Shown here: one piece after another, positions 8,463 to 16,718 of the stretch
Position numbering within the stretch: the stretch's first letter is position 1
How the letters are laid out: the number at the start of each line of letters is the position of its first letter
Source: Burkholderia sp. MS389
GTDB taxonomy: Bacteria > Pseudomonadota > Gammaproteobacteria > Burkholderiales > Burkholderiaceae
Assembly (NCBI RefSeq): GCF_016899425.1
Contig: NZ_CP045995.1
Span: 2,852,001-2,916,000 of the forward strand
Reading direction: 5' to 3'
DNA: 64,000 bases
Position numbers and translations under genes: made by a program
Notes under the pieces: generated by a model
What the model saw: only the letters and a program-made list of their open reading frames with translations
Database searches by the model: none
Told to the model about the DNA's origin: nothing

Positions 8463-9274
8463 TGCGGATCGCGCTGGGCATCCAGTACGACGGCGCGGCG
8501 TTCTGCGGCTGGCAGGCGCAGCCGCACGGCAAGACCGTGCAGGACCGGCTCGAACATGCGCTGGCCGAGTTCGCGCGGGTGCCGCTGCACACGACGGTGG
8601 CCGGGCGGACCGATACCGGCGTGCACGGGCTCGGGCAGGTCGTGCATTTCGACACGGACCTCGATCGCGAGGTGTTTTCGTGGGTGCGCGGCACCAACGC
8701 GTTCCTGCCGCCGACTGTGTCGGTGCAGTGGGCGAAGCCGATGCCGGATACGTTCCATGCGCGCTTCTCGGCGTTCGAGCGCACCTACTACTACGCGCTG
8801 TACGTGCACCCGGTGCGTTCGCCGATGCTGGCCGGGCGCGCGGGCTGGATCCACACGCCGCTCGACGACGACGCGATGCGCGCCGCCGCCGCGCACCTGA
8901 TCGGCGAGCACGATTTTTCGTCGTTCCGGTCGTCGGAATGCCAGTCGAAGACGCCGGTCAAACACCTGTATCAGATCGACGTGCGGCGCGAGGGGCATTT
9001 CATCCATTTCCGCTTCCGCGCGAACGCGTTCCTGCATCACATGGTGCGCAACCTGATGGGCTGCCTCGTCGCGGTCGGGCGCGGCCGCTATCCGGCCGAC
9101 TGGCTCGCCGACGTGCTGGCCGGCCGGGACCGCAACCTCGCGGCCCCGACGTTCATGGCCGACGGGCTGTATCTCGCCCACGTCGGCTACCCGGCGGAAT
9201 TCGCCGTCCCGCCCGCGCAGCTCGGCAGCGTGCCGTGGAGCAGCGTCTGGGCCGATCTGGACCCACAAACATGA
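8462..9274 (+). CDS. truA: tRNA pseudouridine synthase A (sites 38-40)
   Basis: A 270-residue TruA. The catalytic Asp51 lies in the motif AGRTDTGVH, and the family segments RTYYY and FLHHMVRNLMG are present. The ATG at 8462 overlaps the fimV stop; a GTG one codon earlier is possible. The stop overlaps the trpF start as ATGA. truA next to trpF is a common proteobacterial arrangement. Confidence 0.97.
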   Translation: MRIALGIQYDGAAFCGWQAQPHGKTVQDRLEHALAEFARVPLHTTVAGRTDTGVHGLGQVVHFDTDLDREVFSWVRGTNAFLPPTVSVQWAKPMPDTFHARFSAFERTYYYALYVHPVRSPMLAGRAGWIHTPLDDDAMRAAAAHLIGEHDFSSFRSSECQSKTPVKHLYQIDVRREGHFIHFRFRANAFLHHMVRNLMGCLVAVGRGRYPADWLADVLAGRDRNLAAPTFMADGLYLAHVGYPAEFAVPPAQLGSVPWSSVWADLDPQT

Positions 9275-9972
9275 CGGAGCACGCCGTGTCTTCTTCGACT
9301 TCCGCCGCGGCCGGCCAGCCGCCGCGCACGCGCATCAAGCTGTGCGGGCTGTCGCGCCCCGAGGACGTGCTGCACGCGGCGGCGCTCGGTGCCGATGCGA
9401 TCGGCCTCGTGTTCTACCCGAAGAGCCCGCGCGCGGTGACGATCGCGCAGGCGGCCGAGCTGGCGAGCCTCGCGCCGCCGTTCGTGTCGGTGGTCGGGCT
9501 GTTCGTGAATGCGACCGAAGCCGAGATCGAAGCCGTCGTGCGCGACGTGCCGCTCACGATGCTGCAGCTCCACGGCGACGAGACGCCGCAGCAGTGCGAT
9601 GCGCTCGGCCGCGCGGCCCGCCTGCCGTGGTTGCGCGCGGTGCGCGTCGGCCCCTCGACGCAGCGTGCCGATTTGGTAGAATCGGCTCTTCATTATTCGA
9701 AAGCGCGCGGCCTCCTGTTCGACACTTTGGTGCCGGATTACGGCGGTAGCGGCAAGGTCTTCGATTGGTCTCTTATTCCCGCAGAGCTCGCGCGTCGGGC
9801 CGTTTTGAGTGGTGGCTTGAACGCGCAAAACGTCGGTGATGCGATCCGCCAGTTGCGTCCGTTTGCTGTCGATGTCTCGAGTGGCATCGAAGTGGAGGGC
9901 GCGAAGGGCGTGAAGGATCACGCCCGGATGGCGGCGTTCGTACGCGCGGTGCGCGAGGCGGACGCCGGGTGA
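9271..9972 (+). CDS. trpF: phosphoribosylanthranilate isomerase
   Basis: A 233-residue TIM-barrel isomerase of tryptophan synthesis. It has the catalytic Cys in RIKLCGLSRPEDV and the general-acid Asp and phosphate-binding residues in PFAVDVSSGIEVEGAKGVKDH. The ATG at 9271 is coupled to truA; it gives about 20 extra residues before the conserved barrel. A long in-frame upstream extension overlaps truA and is not real coding sequence. trpB follows after 54 bp. Confidence 0.97.
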   Translation: MTEHAVSSSTSAAAGQPPRTRIKLCGLSRPEDVLHAAALGADAIGLVFYPKSPRAVTIAQAAELASLAPPFVSVVGLFVNATEAEIEAVVRDVPLTMLQLHGDETPQQCDALGRAARLPWLRAVRVGPSTQRADLVESALHYSKARGLLFDTLVPDYGGSGKVFDWSLIPAELARRAVLSGGLNAQNVGDAIRQLRPFAVDVSSGIEVEGAKGVKDHARMAAFVRAVREADAG

Positions 9973-10026
9973 TGCAAGCCGGTGCGGCCCCAAAAGCGGG
10001 CGCACCGACCGATCGAGAGAGACACC

Positions 10027-11220
10027 ATGTACAACCTTCCTGATGATCGGGGCCACTTCGGCCCGTATGGCGGCGTGTTCGTCGCCGAGACGCTGATTCA
10101 CGCGCTGGACGAACTGCGCGCGGCGTATGAAAAGTTCCAGAACGATCCCGACTTCGTCGCCGAATTCGAGCGCGAGCTGAAGTACTTCGTCGGCCGCCCG
10201 TCGCCGATCTATCACGCGCAGCGCTGGAGCGAGATGCTCGGCGGCGCGCAGATCTACCTGAAGCGCGAAGACCTGAACCACACGGGCGCGCACAAGATCA
10301 ACAACGTGATCGGCCAGGCGCTGCTCGCGAAGCGCATGGGCAAGAAGCGCGTGATCGCGGAAACGGGCGCCGGCCAGCACGGCGTCGCGACCGCGACGAT
10401 CTGCGCGCGCTTCGGGATGGAGTGCGTCGTCTACATGGGCTCGGAGGACGTGCGCCGGCAGGCCGCGAACGTCTACCGGATGAAGCTGCTCGGCGCGACG
10501 GTCGTGCCGGTCGAATCGGGTTCGCGCACGCTGAAGGACGCGCTGAACGAGGCGATGCGCGACTGGGTCACGAACATCGAAAGCACGTTCTACATCATCG
10601 GCACGGTCGCGGGCCCGCACCCGTACCCGATGATGGTGCGCGACTTCCAGCGCGTGATCGGCGACGAATGCAAGGTGCAGATGCCCGAGCTCGCCGGCCG
10701 GCAGCCGGACGCGGTGATCGCGTGCGTCGGCGGCGGGTCGAACGCGATGGGCATCTTCTATCCGTACATCGACGACGAATCGGTGCAGCTGATCGGCGTC
10801 GAAGCGGCCGGCGACGGCCTCGACACGGGCCATCACGCGGCCTCGCTGATCGCCGGCAGCCCGGGCGTGCTGCACGGCAACCGCACGTACCTGCTGCAGG
10901 ACGACAACGGCCAGATCATCGAGACGCATTCGGTGTCGGCGGGCCTCGACTACCCGGGCGTCGGCCCCGAGCACGCATGGCTGAAGGACAGCGGCCGCGC
11001 GCAGTACGTGCCGATCACCGACGCGGAAGCGTTGAAGGCGTTCCACGACTGCTGCCGGATCGAGGGGATCATCCCCGCGCTCGAGTCGAGCCACGCGATC
11101 GCGTATGGCGTGAAGCTCGCGCCGACGTTGCCGAAGGACAAGCTCCTGCTCGTCAACCTGTCGGGTCGCGGCGACAAGGACATGCACACGGTCGCCGAGC
11201 GATCGGGCATCGAGCTCTGA
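10027..11220 (+). CDS. trpB: tryptophan synthase beta chain
   Basis: A 397-residue PLP enzyme joining indole and serine. The Schiff-base lysine is Lys90 in NHTGAHKIN, and the phosphate of PLP is held by the CVGGGSNAMG loop. The start MYNLPDDRGHFGPYGG has GAGAGAGAC upstream; an earlier in-frame ATG adds 15 non-conserved residues. Its partner gene trpA is separated from it by a DNA methyltransferase gene. Confidence 0.98.
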   Translation: MYNLPDDRGHFGPYGGVFVAETLIHALDELRAAYEKFQNDPDFVAEFERELKYFVGRPSPIYHAQRWSEMLGGAQIYLKREDLNHTGAHKINNVIGQALLAKRMGKKRVIAETGAGQHGVATATICARFGMECVVYMGSEDVRRQAANVYRMKLLGATVVPVESGSRTLKDALNEAMRDWVTNIESTFYIIGTVAGPHPYPMMVRDFQRVIGDECKVQMPELAGRQPDAVIACVGGGSNAMGIFYPYIDDESVQLIGVEAAGDGLDTGHHAASLIAGSPGVLHGNRTYLLQDDNGQIIETHSVSAGLDYPGVGPEHAWLKDSGRAQYVPITDAEALKAFHDCCRIEGIIPALESSHAIAYGVKLAPTLPKDKLLLVNLSGRGDKDMHTVAERSGIEL

Positions 11221-11229
11221 CCCCGACCG

Positions 11230-12081
11230 ATGCGTGACCTGATCGAAGAGCCGGGCGGCGGTGCCGCGAGCGAGGCGGAGGCGGTTCAGCCCGCCGCTGC
11301 CGTGCCGCGCGCGCTGCCGTCCGGTATCGAGCTGCACAACCGCGATTTCCTGACCCACGCCGCGCACTTGCCGGATGCGTCGATCGACCTGATCGTCGCC
11401 GATCCGCCGTACGGGCTCGGCAAGGACTACGGCAACGATTCGGACAAGCGTTCGGGCGACGATTTCCTCGCATGGACGCGCGCGTGGCTCGAGCTCGCGA
11501 TTCCGAAGCTGAAGCCGAGCGGGTCGATGTATATCTTCTGCACGTGGCAGTACGCGCCGGAAATCTTCAGTTTCCTGAAGACGCAGCTCACGATGGTCAA
11601 CGAGATCATCTGGGACCGGCGCGTGCCGAGCATGGGCGGCACGACGCGCCGTTTCACGTCGGTGCACGACAACATCGGCTTTTTCGCGGTTTCGAAGGCG
11701 TATTACTTCGATCTCGATCCGGTCCGCATCCCGTACGACGCCGATACGAAGAAGGCCCGCTCGCGCAAGCTGTTCGAAGGCAGCAAGTGGCTGGAGATGG
11801 GCTACAACCCGAAGGACGTCTGGTCGGTCTCGCGCCTGCATCGGCAGCACGCGGAGCGCGTCGATCATCCGACCCAGAAGCCGCTCGAAATCATCGAACG
11901 GATGGTGCTCGCGAGCTGCCCGCCGGGCGGCCGCGTGCTCGATCCGTTCATGGGGAGCGGCACGACCGCGGTGGCCTGCGCACGGCAGGGGCGCGACTTC
12001 GTCGGCTACGAGATCAACGAAAGCTATTGTGCGATCGCGCACGAGCGCGTGAGCGCGCTCGCCGCGCCGGCGTGCGCGTGA
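11230..12081 (+). CDS. orphan beta-class DNA N6/N4 methyltransferase
   Basis: A 283-residue SAM-dependent DNA methyltransferase. The catalytic motif DPPY (residues 58-61) comes before the SAM-binding motif DPFMGSGTT (about residues 237-247), the order that defines the beta class. The HPTQKP motif is also present. No restriction endonuclease or specificity gene is near, so it is an orphan. It begins 9 bp after trpB and is followed by trpA, so it is probably transcribed with the trp genes. From general knowledge, Burkholderia strains carry conserved orphan methyltransferases linked to the motifs CACAG and GTWWAC; which, if either, applies here cannot be read from the sequence. Confidence 0.95.
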   Translation: MRDLIEEPGGGAASEAEAVQPAAAVPRALPSGIELHNRDFLTHAAHLPDASIDLIVADPPYGLGKDYGNDSDKRSGDDFLAWTRAWLELAIPKLKPSGSMYIFCTWQYAPEIFSFLKTQLTMVNEIIWDRRVPSMGGTTRRFTSVHDNIGFFAVSKAYYFDLDPVRIPYDADTKKARSRKLFEGSKWLEMGYNPKDVWSVSRLHRQHAERVDHPTQKPLEIIERMVLASCPPGGRVLDPFMGSGTTAVACARQGRDFVGYEINESYCAIAHERVSALAAPACA

Positions 12082-12120
12082 ATCGCGCCGCCGCATCGCC
12101 GAATGCTGCTTTGCATGGGA

Positions 12121-12150
12121 CCGGAGTAAGCGCTAAAGCGCTAACTCCGG
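12121..12150 (+). repeat. hairpin between methyltransferase gene and trpA
   Basis: CCGGAGTAAGCGCT and AGCGCTAACTCCGG form a 14-bp stem with one A/A mismatch and a 2-nt spacer. It ends 21 bp before the trpA ATG. No T-tract follows, so it is not a standard terminator; it may affect RNA processing or trpA translation. Confidence 0.65.
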
Positions 12151-12171
12151 ATCGACATAGGAAAAATTGCC

Positions 12172-12987
12172 ATGAATCGTATTCAGCAGACCTTCGCCGC
12201 GCTCGCCGAACAAGGCCGTAAGGGCCTGATCCCGTTCATCACGGCCGGCGACCCCGATCCCGCGAAAACCGTCGAATTCATGCATGCGCTCGCCGCAGGC
12301 GGCGCGGACGTGATCGAGCTCGGCGTGCCGTTCTCGGACCCGATGGCCGACGGCCCCGTGATCCAGCGCTCGTCGGAACGCGCGCTCGCGCGCGGCGTCA
12401 CGTTGAAGAGCGTGCTCGCCGACGTGAAGCGTTTTCGCGAAACCGACGCCAAAACCCCCGTCGTGCTGATGGGCTATGCGAACCCGATCGAACGGATGGG
12501 CGTCGACGCGTTCGCGGCCGAAGCGCACGCGGCCGGCGTCGACGGCGTGCTGGTGGTCGACTATCCGCCGGAAGAGGCGGGCGTGTTCGCGGAAAAAATG
12601 CGGGCCGCGCAGATCGATCCGATCTTCCTGCTCGCGCCCACGTCGACCGATGAACGCATCGCCGACGTCGGCAAGATCGCGAGCGGCTACGTGTATTACG
12701 TGTCGCTGAAGGGCGTGACCGGCGCCGGAAATCTGGATGTTTCGAGCATTGCGGGTAAAATCCCGGCCATCAAGTCGCGCGTGCCGGTTCCGGTGGGCGT
12801 CGGCTTCGGTATCCGCGACGCCGAAACGGCGCGCGCGGTGGCCGAAGTGTCGGACGCCGTCGTGATCGGCAGCCGCCTCGTGCAGCTGCTCGAGAGCGCC
12901 GCGCCGGAAGGTGCCGCCGCCGCGTTGAAGTCGTTCATCGCCGAGTTGCGCGCCGCGCTGGACGGCGCCGGCAACACGGCGCGATAA
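12172..12987 (+). CDS. trpA: tryptophan synthase alpha chain
   Basis: A 271-residue TIM-barrel subunit releasing indole from indole-3-glycerol phosphate. The catalytic Glu is in the segment DVIELGVPFSDPMADGP, and the conserved GYANP and GFGIRDAE segments are present. ATG with AGGAAAAA nearby. accD follows after 64 bp. Confidence 0.98.
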   Translation: MNRIQQTFAALAEQGRKGLIPFITAGDPDPAKTVEFMHALAAGGADVIELGVPFSDPMADGPVIQRSSERALARGVTLKSVLADVKRFRETDAKTPVVLMGYANPIERMGVDAFAAEAHAAGVDGVLVVDYPPEEAGVFAEKMRAAQIDPIFLLAPTSTDERIADVGKIASGYVYYVSLKGVTGAGNLDVSSIAGKIPAIKSRVPVPVGVGFGIRDAETARAVAEVSDAVVIGSRLVQLLESAAPEGAAAALKSFIAELRAALDGAGNTAR

Positions 12988-13051
12988 ACACAACACAGGA
13001 AGCGGGAACGGGCCGGTCGGCCCGCCCCGCCACGGAACAGGAAACCATACG

Positions 13052-13924
13052 ATGAGCTGGCTCGACAAACTGTTGCCGCCGAAGATCAAGCAGACCGACC
13101 CGAAAAGCCGCAAGGGCATTCCGGAAGGCCTGTGGGTCAAGTGCCCGTCCTGCGAGGCCGTTCTCTATCGCAACGACGTGGACGCGAACCTGCACGTGTG
13201 CCCGAAGTGCGATCACCACATGCGCATCGGCGCGCGCGAGCGCCTCGACGGGCTGCTCGATCCGGAAGGCCGCTATGAAATCGGCCAGGAAATCGTGCCG
13301 GTCGACTCGCTGAAGTTCAAGGACAGCCGCAAGTACCCCGATCGTCTGAAGGAAGCGATGGACGAAACCGGCGAAACCGACGCGATGGTCGTGATGGGCG
13401 GCGCGATCCACACGCTGCCCGTCGTCGCGGCGTGCTTCGAGTTCTCGTTCATGGGCGGCTCGATGGGTTCGGTCGTCGGCGAGCGCTTCGCGCGCGGCGC
13501 GCAGAACGCGCTGGAGCAGCACGTGCCGTTCATCTGCTTCACGGCGTCGGGCGGCGCACGGATGCAGGAAAGCCTGCTGTCGCTGATGCAGATGGCCAAG
13601 ACCACCGCGATGCTGACCAAGCTGGCCGAAGCGAAGCTGCCGTTCATCTCGGTGCTGACCGACCCGACGATGGGTGGCGTGTCGGCGAGCTTCGCGTTCC
13701 TCGGCGACGTCGTGATCGCCGAGCCGAAGGCGCTGATCGGCTTCGCCGGCCCGCGCGTGATCGAGCAGACGGTCCGCGAGAAGCTGCCGGAAGGCTTCCA
13801 GCGTGCCGAATTCCTGCTGAAGACGGGCGCGATCGACATGATCGTCGACCGTCGCAAGATGCGCGACGAGATCGCGCAGTTGCTCGCGCTGCTGCAGCGA
13901 CAGCCGGCCGACGCGCTGGCCTGA
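13052..13924 (+). CDS. accD: acetyl-CoA carboxylase carboxyltransferase beta subunit
   Basis: A 290-residue subunit of the carboxyltransferase that forms malonyl-CoA for fatty acids. It has an N-terminal zinc ribbon with Cys31, Cys34, Cys50 and Cys53 (CPSC...CPKC), then the crotonase-fold carboxyltransferase domain with TASGGARMQESLLSL. trpA-accD-folC adjacency is widespread in beta- and gammaproteobacteria. A terminator follows the stop. Confidence 0.98.
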   Translation: MSWLDKLLPPKIKQTDPKSRKGIPEGLWVKCPSCEAVLYRNDVDANLHVCPKCDHHMRIGARERLDGLLDPEGRYEIGQEIVPVDSLKFKDSRKYPDRLKEAMDETGETDAMVVMGGAIHTLPVVAACFEFSFMGGSMGSVVGERFARGAQNALEQHVPFICFTASGGARMQESLLSLMQMAKTTAMLTKLAEAKLPFISVLTDPTMGGVSASFAFLGDVVIAEPKALIGFAGPRVIEQTVREKLPEGFQRAEFLLKTGAIDMIVDRRKMRDEIAQLLALLQRQPADALA

Positions 13925-13946
13925 CCGGCGCAACGTGGTGAACTCT

Positions 13947-13990
13947 GCGCGTCGCCTGGCCTCAGCGTCAGGCGGCGCGCTTCGTTTTTT
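13947..13990 (+). terminator. intrinsic terminator after accD
   Basis: A 12-bp stem GCGCGTCGCCTG/CAGGCGGCGCGC (one G-U pair), a 10-nt loop, then TTCGTTTTTT. It separates accD from folC. Confidence 0.85.
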
Positions 13991-14024
13991 GGCGTAGTGG
14001 CGGTACCGATCCAGATTTGATCCG

Positions 14025-15335
14025 ATGAGCACTTTTCCCACTCTTGACGCGTGGCTTTCGCATCTCGAACGCGCGCACCCGGTCGGCATCGACATGGGCC
14101 TGACCCGTATCGGGCAGGTCAAGGCGGCGCTGCAGCTCGAATTCGCGTGCCCGGTGATCACCGTCGGCGGCACGAACGGCAAGGGCTCGACCTGCGCGTT
14201 CCTCGAGACGATCCTCGTGCGCGCGGGCTACAAGGTCGGCTGCCACACGTCGCCGCACCTGCTCGAATTCAACGAGCGCGCGCGCGTGAACGGGCAGAAC
14301 GTGACCGACGACGAACTGCTGCCGCACTTCGAGGCCGTCGAAGCCGCGCGCACGTCGCTGGCCGAGCCGGTCTCGCTCACGTATTTCGAATTCACGACGC
14401 TCGCGATCCTGCATCTGTTCGCGTCGCGCGGGCTCGACGCGGTGATCCTCGAAGTCGGCCTCGGCGGCCGGCTCGACGCGGTGAACATCATCGATACCGA
14501 TTGCGCGATCGTCACGAGCATCGACATCGACCACACCGAATACCTCGGCGACACGCGCGAGAAGATCGCGTTCGAGAAGGCCGGGATCTTCCGCGCGGGC
14601 AAGCCGGCGATCTGCGGCGATCCGGCCGCGCCGCAGACGCTGATCGATCACGCCGAAGCGATCGGCGCCGATCTGTGGCTCGTCGGCCGCGATTTCCGCT
14701 ACGAGGCGCAGGCAGGCGCCGAGCGTCAGCAATGGAGCTACCTCGGCCGCGACAAGCGCTATCCGGCGCTCGCGTATCCGGCGCTGCGCGGCGCGAATCA
14801 GCTGATCAATGCGTCGGCCGCGCTCGCGGCGCTCGAGGCGCTGCGCCCGGTGCTGCCGGTGTCCGCGCAGGACATCCGGCTCGGGCTGGCGAACGTCGAG
14901 CTGCCGGGGCGCTTCCAGGTGCTGCCCGGCAAGCCGGCGATCGTGCTCGACGTCGCGCACAACCCGCATGCGGCGGCCGTGCTCGAGCAGAACCTCGGCA
15001 ACATGGGCTTCTTCCCGTACACGTACGCGGTGTTCGGCGCGATGCACGACAAGGACATCGACGGCGTGCTGCAGCACCTGAAGGGCGAGATCGACCACTG
15101 GTGCGTGACCGACCTGCCGCTGCCGCGCGCGGCTTCCGCGGAGCAACTCGAAGCGGCGTTGCGCAAGGCTGGCGTGGAGGAGGGGCCCGATTCGAGCGTG
15201 ACGCGCTATGCGTCGCCCGCGGAAGCGTTTCGCGATGCACTAAAAAGAGCATCCGAGAATGATAGAATCGTGGTTTTCGGCAGTTTCCATACGGTTGCCG
15301 GCGTGCTGGCCTACCGTAAATCGCAGCAACACTGA
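14025..15335 (+). CDS. folC: folylpolyglutamate/dihydrofolate synthase
   Basis: A 436-residue Mur-ligase-type enzyme adding glutamate to folates. The ATP loop is GTNGKGS (residues 49-55); the Mur-type segments ILEVGLGGRLDAVN and LDVAHNPHAA are present. ATG start 35 bp after the accD terminator. dedD and cvpA follow closely, as in many proteobacteria. Confidence 0.97.
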   Translation: MSTFPTLDAWLSHLERAHPVGIDMGLTRIGQVKAALQLEFACPVITVGGTNGKGSTCAFLETILVRAGYKVGCHTSPHLLEFNERARVNGQNVTDDELLPHFEAVEAARTSLAEPVSLTYFEFTTLAILHLFASRGLDAVILEVGLGGRLDAVNIIDTDCAIVTSIDIDHTEYLGDTREKIAFEKAGIFRAGKPAICGDPAAPQTLIDHAEAIGADLWLVGRDFRYEAQAGAERQQWSYLGRDKRYPALAYPALRGANQLINASAALAALEALRPVLPVSAQDIRLGLANVELPGRFQVLPGKPAIVLDVAHNPHAAAVLEQNLGNMGFFPYTYAVFGAMHDKDIDGVLQHLKGEIDHWCVTDLPLPRAASAEQLEAALRKAGVEEGPDSSVTRYASPAEAFRDALKRASENDRIVVFGSFHTVAGVLAYRKSQQH

Positions 15336-15364
15336 CTGACGGGCAGTTTCGGACTCAGCCATTC

Positions 15365-16165
15365 ATGGGAATTTTCTCGTTCGGCAAGAAAGACGACGAC
15401 GCGCCCCCGCGGCGCGGCGGTCGCACCGGGGCCTCCCGGAACGTGCGCACGGAGCGCACTGAACGCGTCGAGCGACGCTCGCGCCGCACCGAGCGTCCGG
15501 AATCGGATGCACTGCTCCTTGATCCGACCCTTCCAGAAAAGCAACGCGCGCGCCGGCGTCTCGTCGGCGCGATCGCGCTCGTCGTGGCTGCGGTGATCGT
15601 GCTGCCGATGGTGCTCGATTCGCACCCGAAGCCGGTGACCGACGACATCGCGATCGACATCCCGAACCGGCCCGCGCACCAGGCAGTCGTGCCGCGCGAC
15701 GACGACGTGTCCGACGTGCAGGCAGGCGTCGCGCACGACGAACCGCCGGCCTCCGACACGGCCGTTGCGGCCGCACCGGCGCCCGCGCCGAAGGATGCGG
15801 CCAAGCCGGTCGCGAAACCCGAACCGACCGCCACCGCGAGCGTGACGCCGCCGAAGCCGGCCGCGCCGAAGCCTGCGCCCGCAACCGTCGCGAACGACGG
15901 CGCCGCGAGCCCGGACAGCGGCGACGCATCGCCGGCGTCGCCGGCCGGTGCGCGCTTCGCGGTGCAGCTCGGGTCGTTCAAGGACGACGCGGCGGCCCGT
16001 TCGTGGGCGACCAAGTTGAAATCGGCGGGGGTGCCCGCATATGTCGAGCATCGCAAGCAGGCAGACGGCAGCACGGCTACACTGTTGCGTGCCGGCCCGT
16101 TCGCGGATCGCGCGGCGGCCTCCGCCGCGATCGCGAAGGTGCGCGAAGCCGGTCTGACGCAGTAA
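15365..16165 (+). CDS. dedD: SPOR-domain cell-division protein (DedD type)
   Basis: A 266-residue protein. It has a basic, Arg-rich cytoplasmic N-terminus, one transmembrane helix (about 60-78, LVGAIALVVAAVIVLPMVL), a Pro/Ala/Lys-rich periplasmic linker, and a C-terminal SPOR domain (from about 195, FAVQLGSFKDDAAARSWATK). SPOR domains bind denuded peptidoglycan at the septum. Position between folC and cvpA matches dedD of E. coli. Confidence 0.9.
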   Translation: MGIFSFGKKDDDAPPRRGGRTGASRNVRTERTERVERRSRRTERPESDALLLDPTLPEKQRARRRLVGAIALVVAAVIVLPMVLDSHPKPVTDDIAIDIPNRPAHQAVVPRDDDVSDVQAGVAHDEPPASDTAVAAAPAPAPKDAAKPVAKPEPTATASVTPPKPAAPKPAPATVANDGAASPDSGDASPASPAGARFAVQLGSFKDDAAARSWATKLKSAGVPAYVEHRKQADGSTATLLRAGPFADRAAASAAIAKVREAGLTQ

Positions 16166-16172
16166 GGCCACG

Positions 16173-16667
16173 ATGCTGACGGCTTTCGACTACGCTGTAT
16201 TGGCGGTGATCGTGTTGTCGGCGCTGCGCGGTGCGTGGCGCGGCTTTGTGTCCGAGATTTTTGGGCTGATCGGCTGGATCGCGGCGATCGTGATCGCGGG
16301 CCGCTACGTCGGGCTGGTCGTGCCATACATTCCGGCGAACTGGCCGGGCGGCGCGCTGACGCAGTGGGTGATCGCCTTCGCGTTGCTCGTGATCGGCGTC
16401 GTGCTGGTCGCCGGCGTGGCGAACGCGCTGCTGTCTCGGATCGCGCAGGCGAGTGGCCTGGGCGGTGTCGACCGCTCGCTGGGCATGATGTTCGGGCTCG
16501 TCCGCGGCTGTGTGCTGGTGGTGCTGCTGGTCGCGGCGGCCGGGCTGACCGAACTGCCCAAACAGGATTTCTGGCGCAATGCGCTCTTGCGTCCTTTTGC
16601 CGAACAGGGCGTGCACGAGCTGAAGCAGCTCCTGCCCGACGGCATGGCCCAGTACGTACGCGTGTGA
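16173..16667 (+). CDS. cvpA: CvpA-family membrane protein
   Basis: A 164-residue inner-membrane protein with about four hydrophobic helices and the family N-terminus DYAVLAVIVLSALRGAWRGFVSE. In E. coli CvpA is needed for colicin V production and lies before purF, as here. It starts 7 bp after dedD. Confidence 0.93.
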   Translation: MLTAFDYAVLAVIVLSALRGAWRGFVSEIFGLIGWIAAIVIAGRYVGLVVPYIPANWPGGALTQWVIAFALLVIGVVLVAGVANALLSRIAQASGLGGVDRSLGMMFGLVRGCVLVVLLVAAAGLTELPKQDFWRNALLRPFAEQGVHELKQLLPDGMAQYVRV

Positions 16668-16718
16668 CGACGCGGCCGGGCAGGACGGAACCGATTTTGT
16701 CATCTTGAAGGACATGCC

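Noticed and set aside
9187..12096. 969-codon open frame on the minus strand across the trp genes
   Set aside because: Antisense to trpF, trpB and the methyltransferase, all clearly real; Arg/His/Asp-rich product is the usual shadow of G/C-ending codons.
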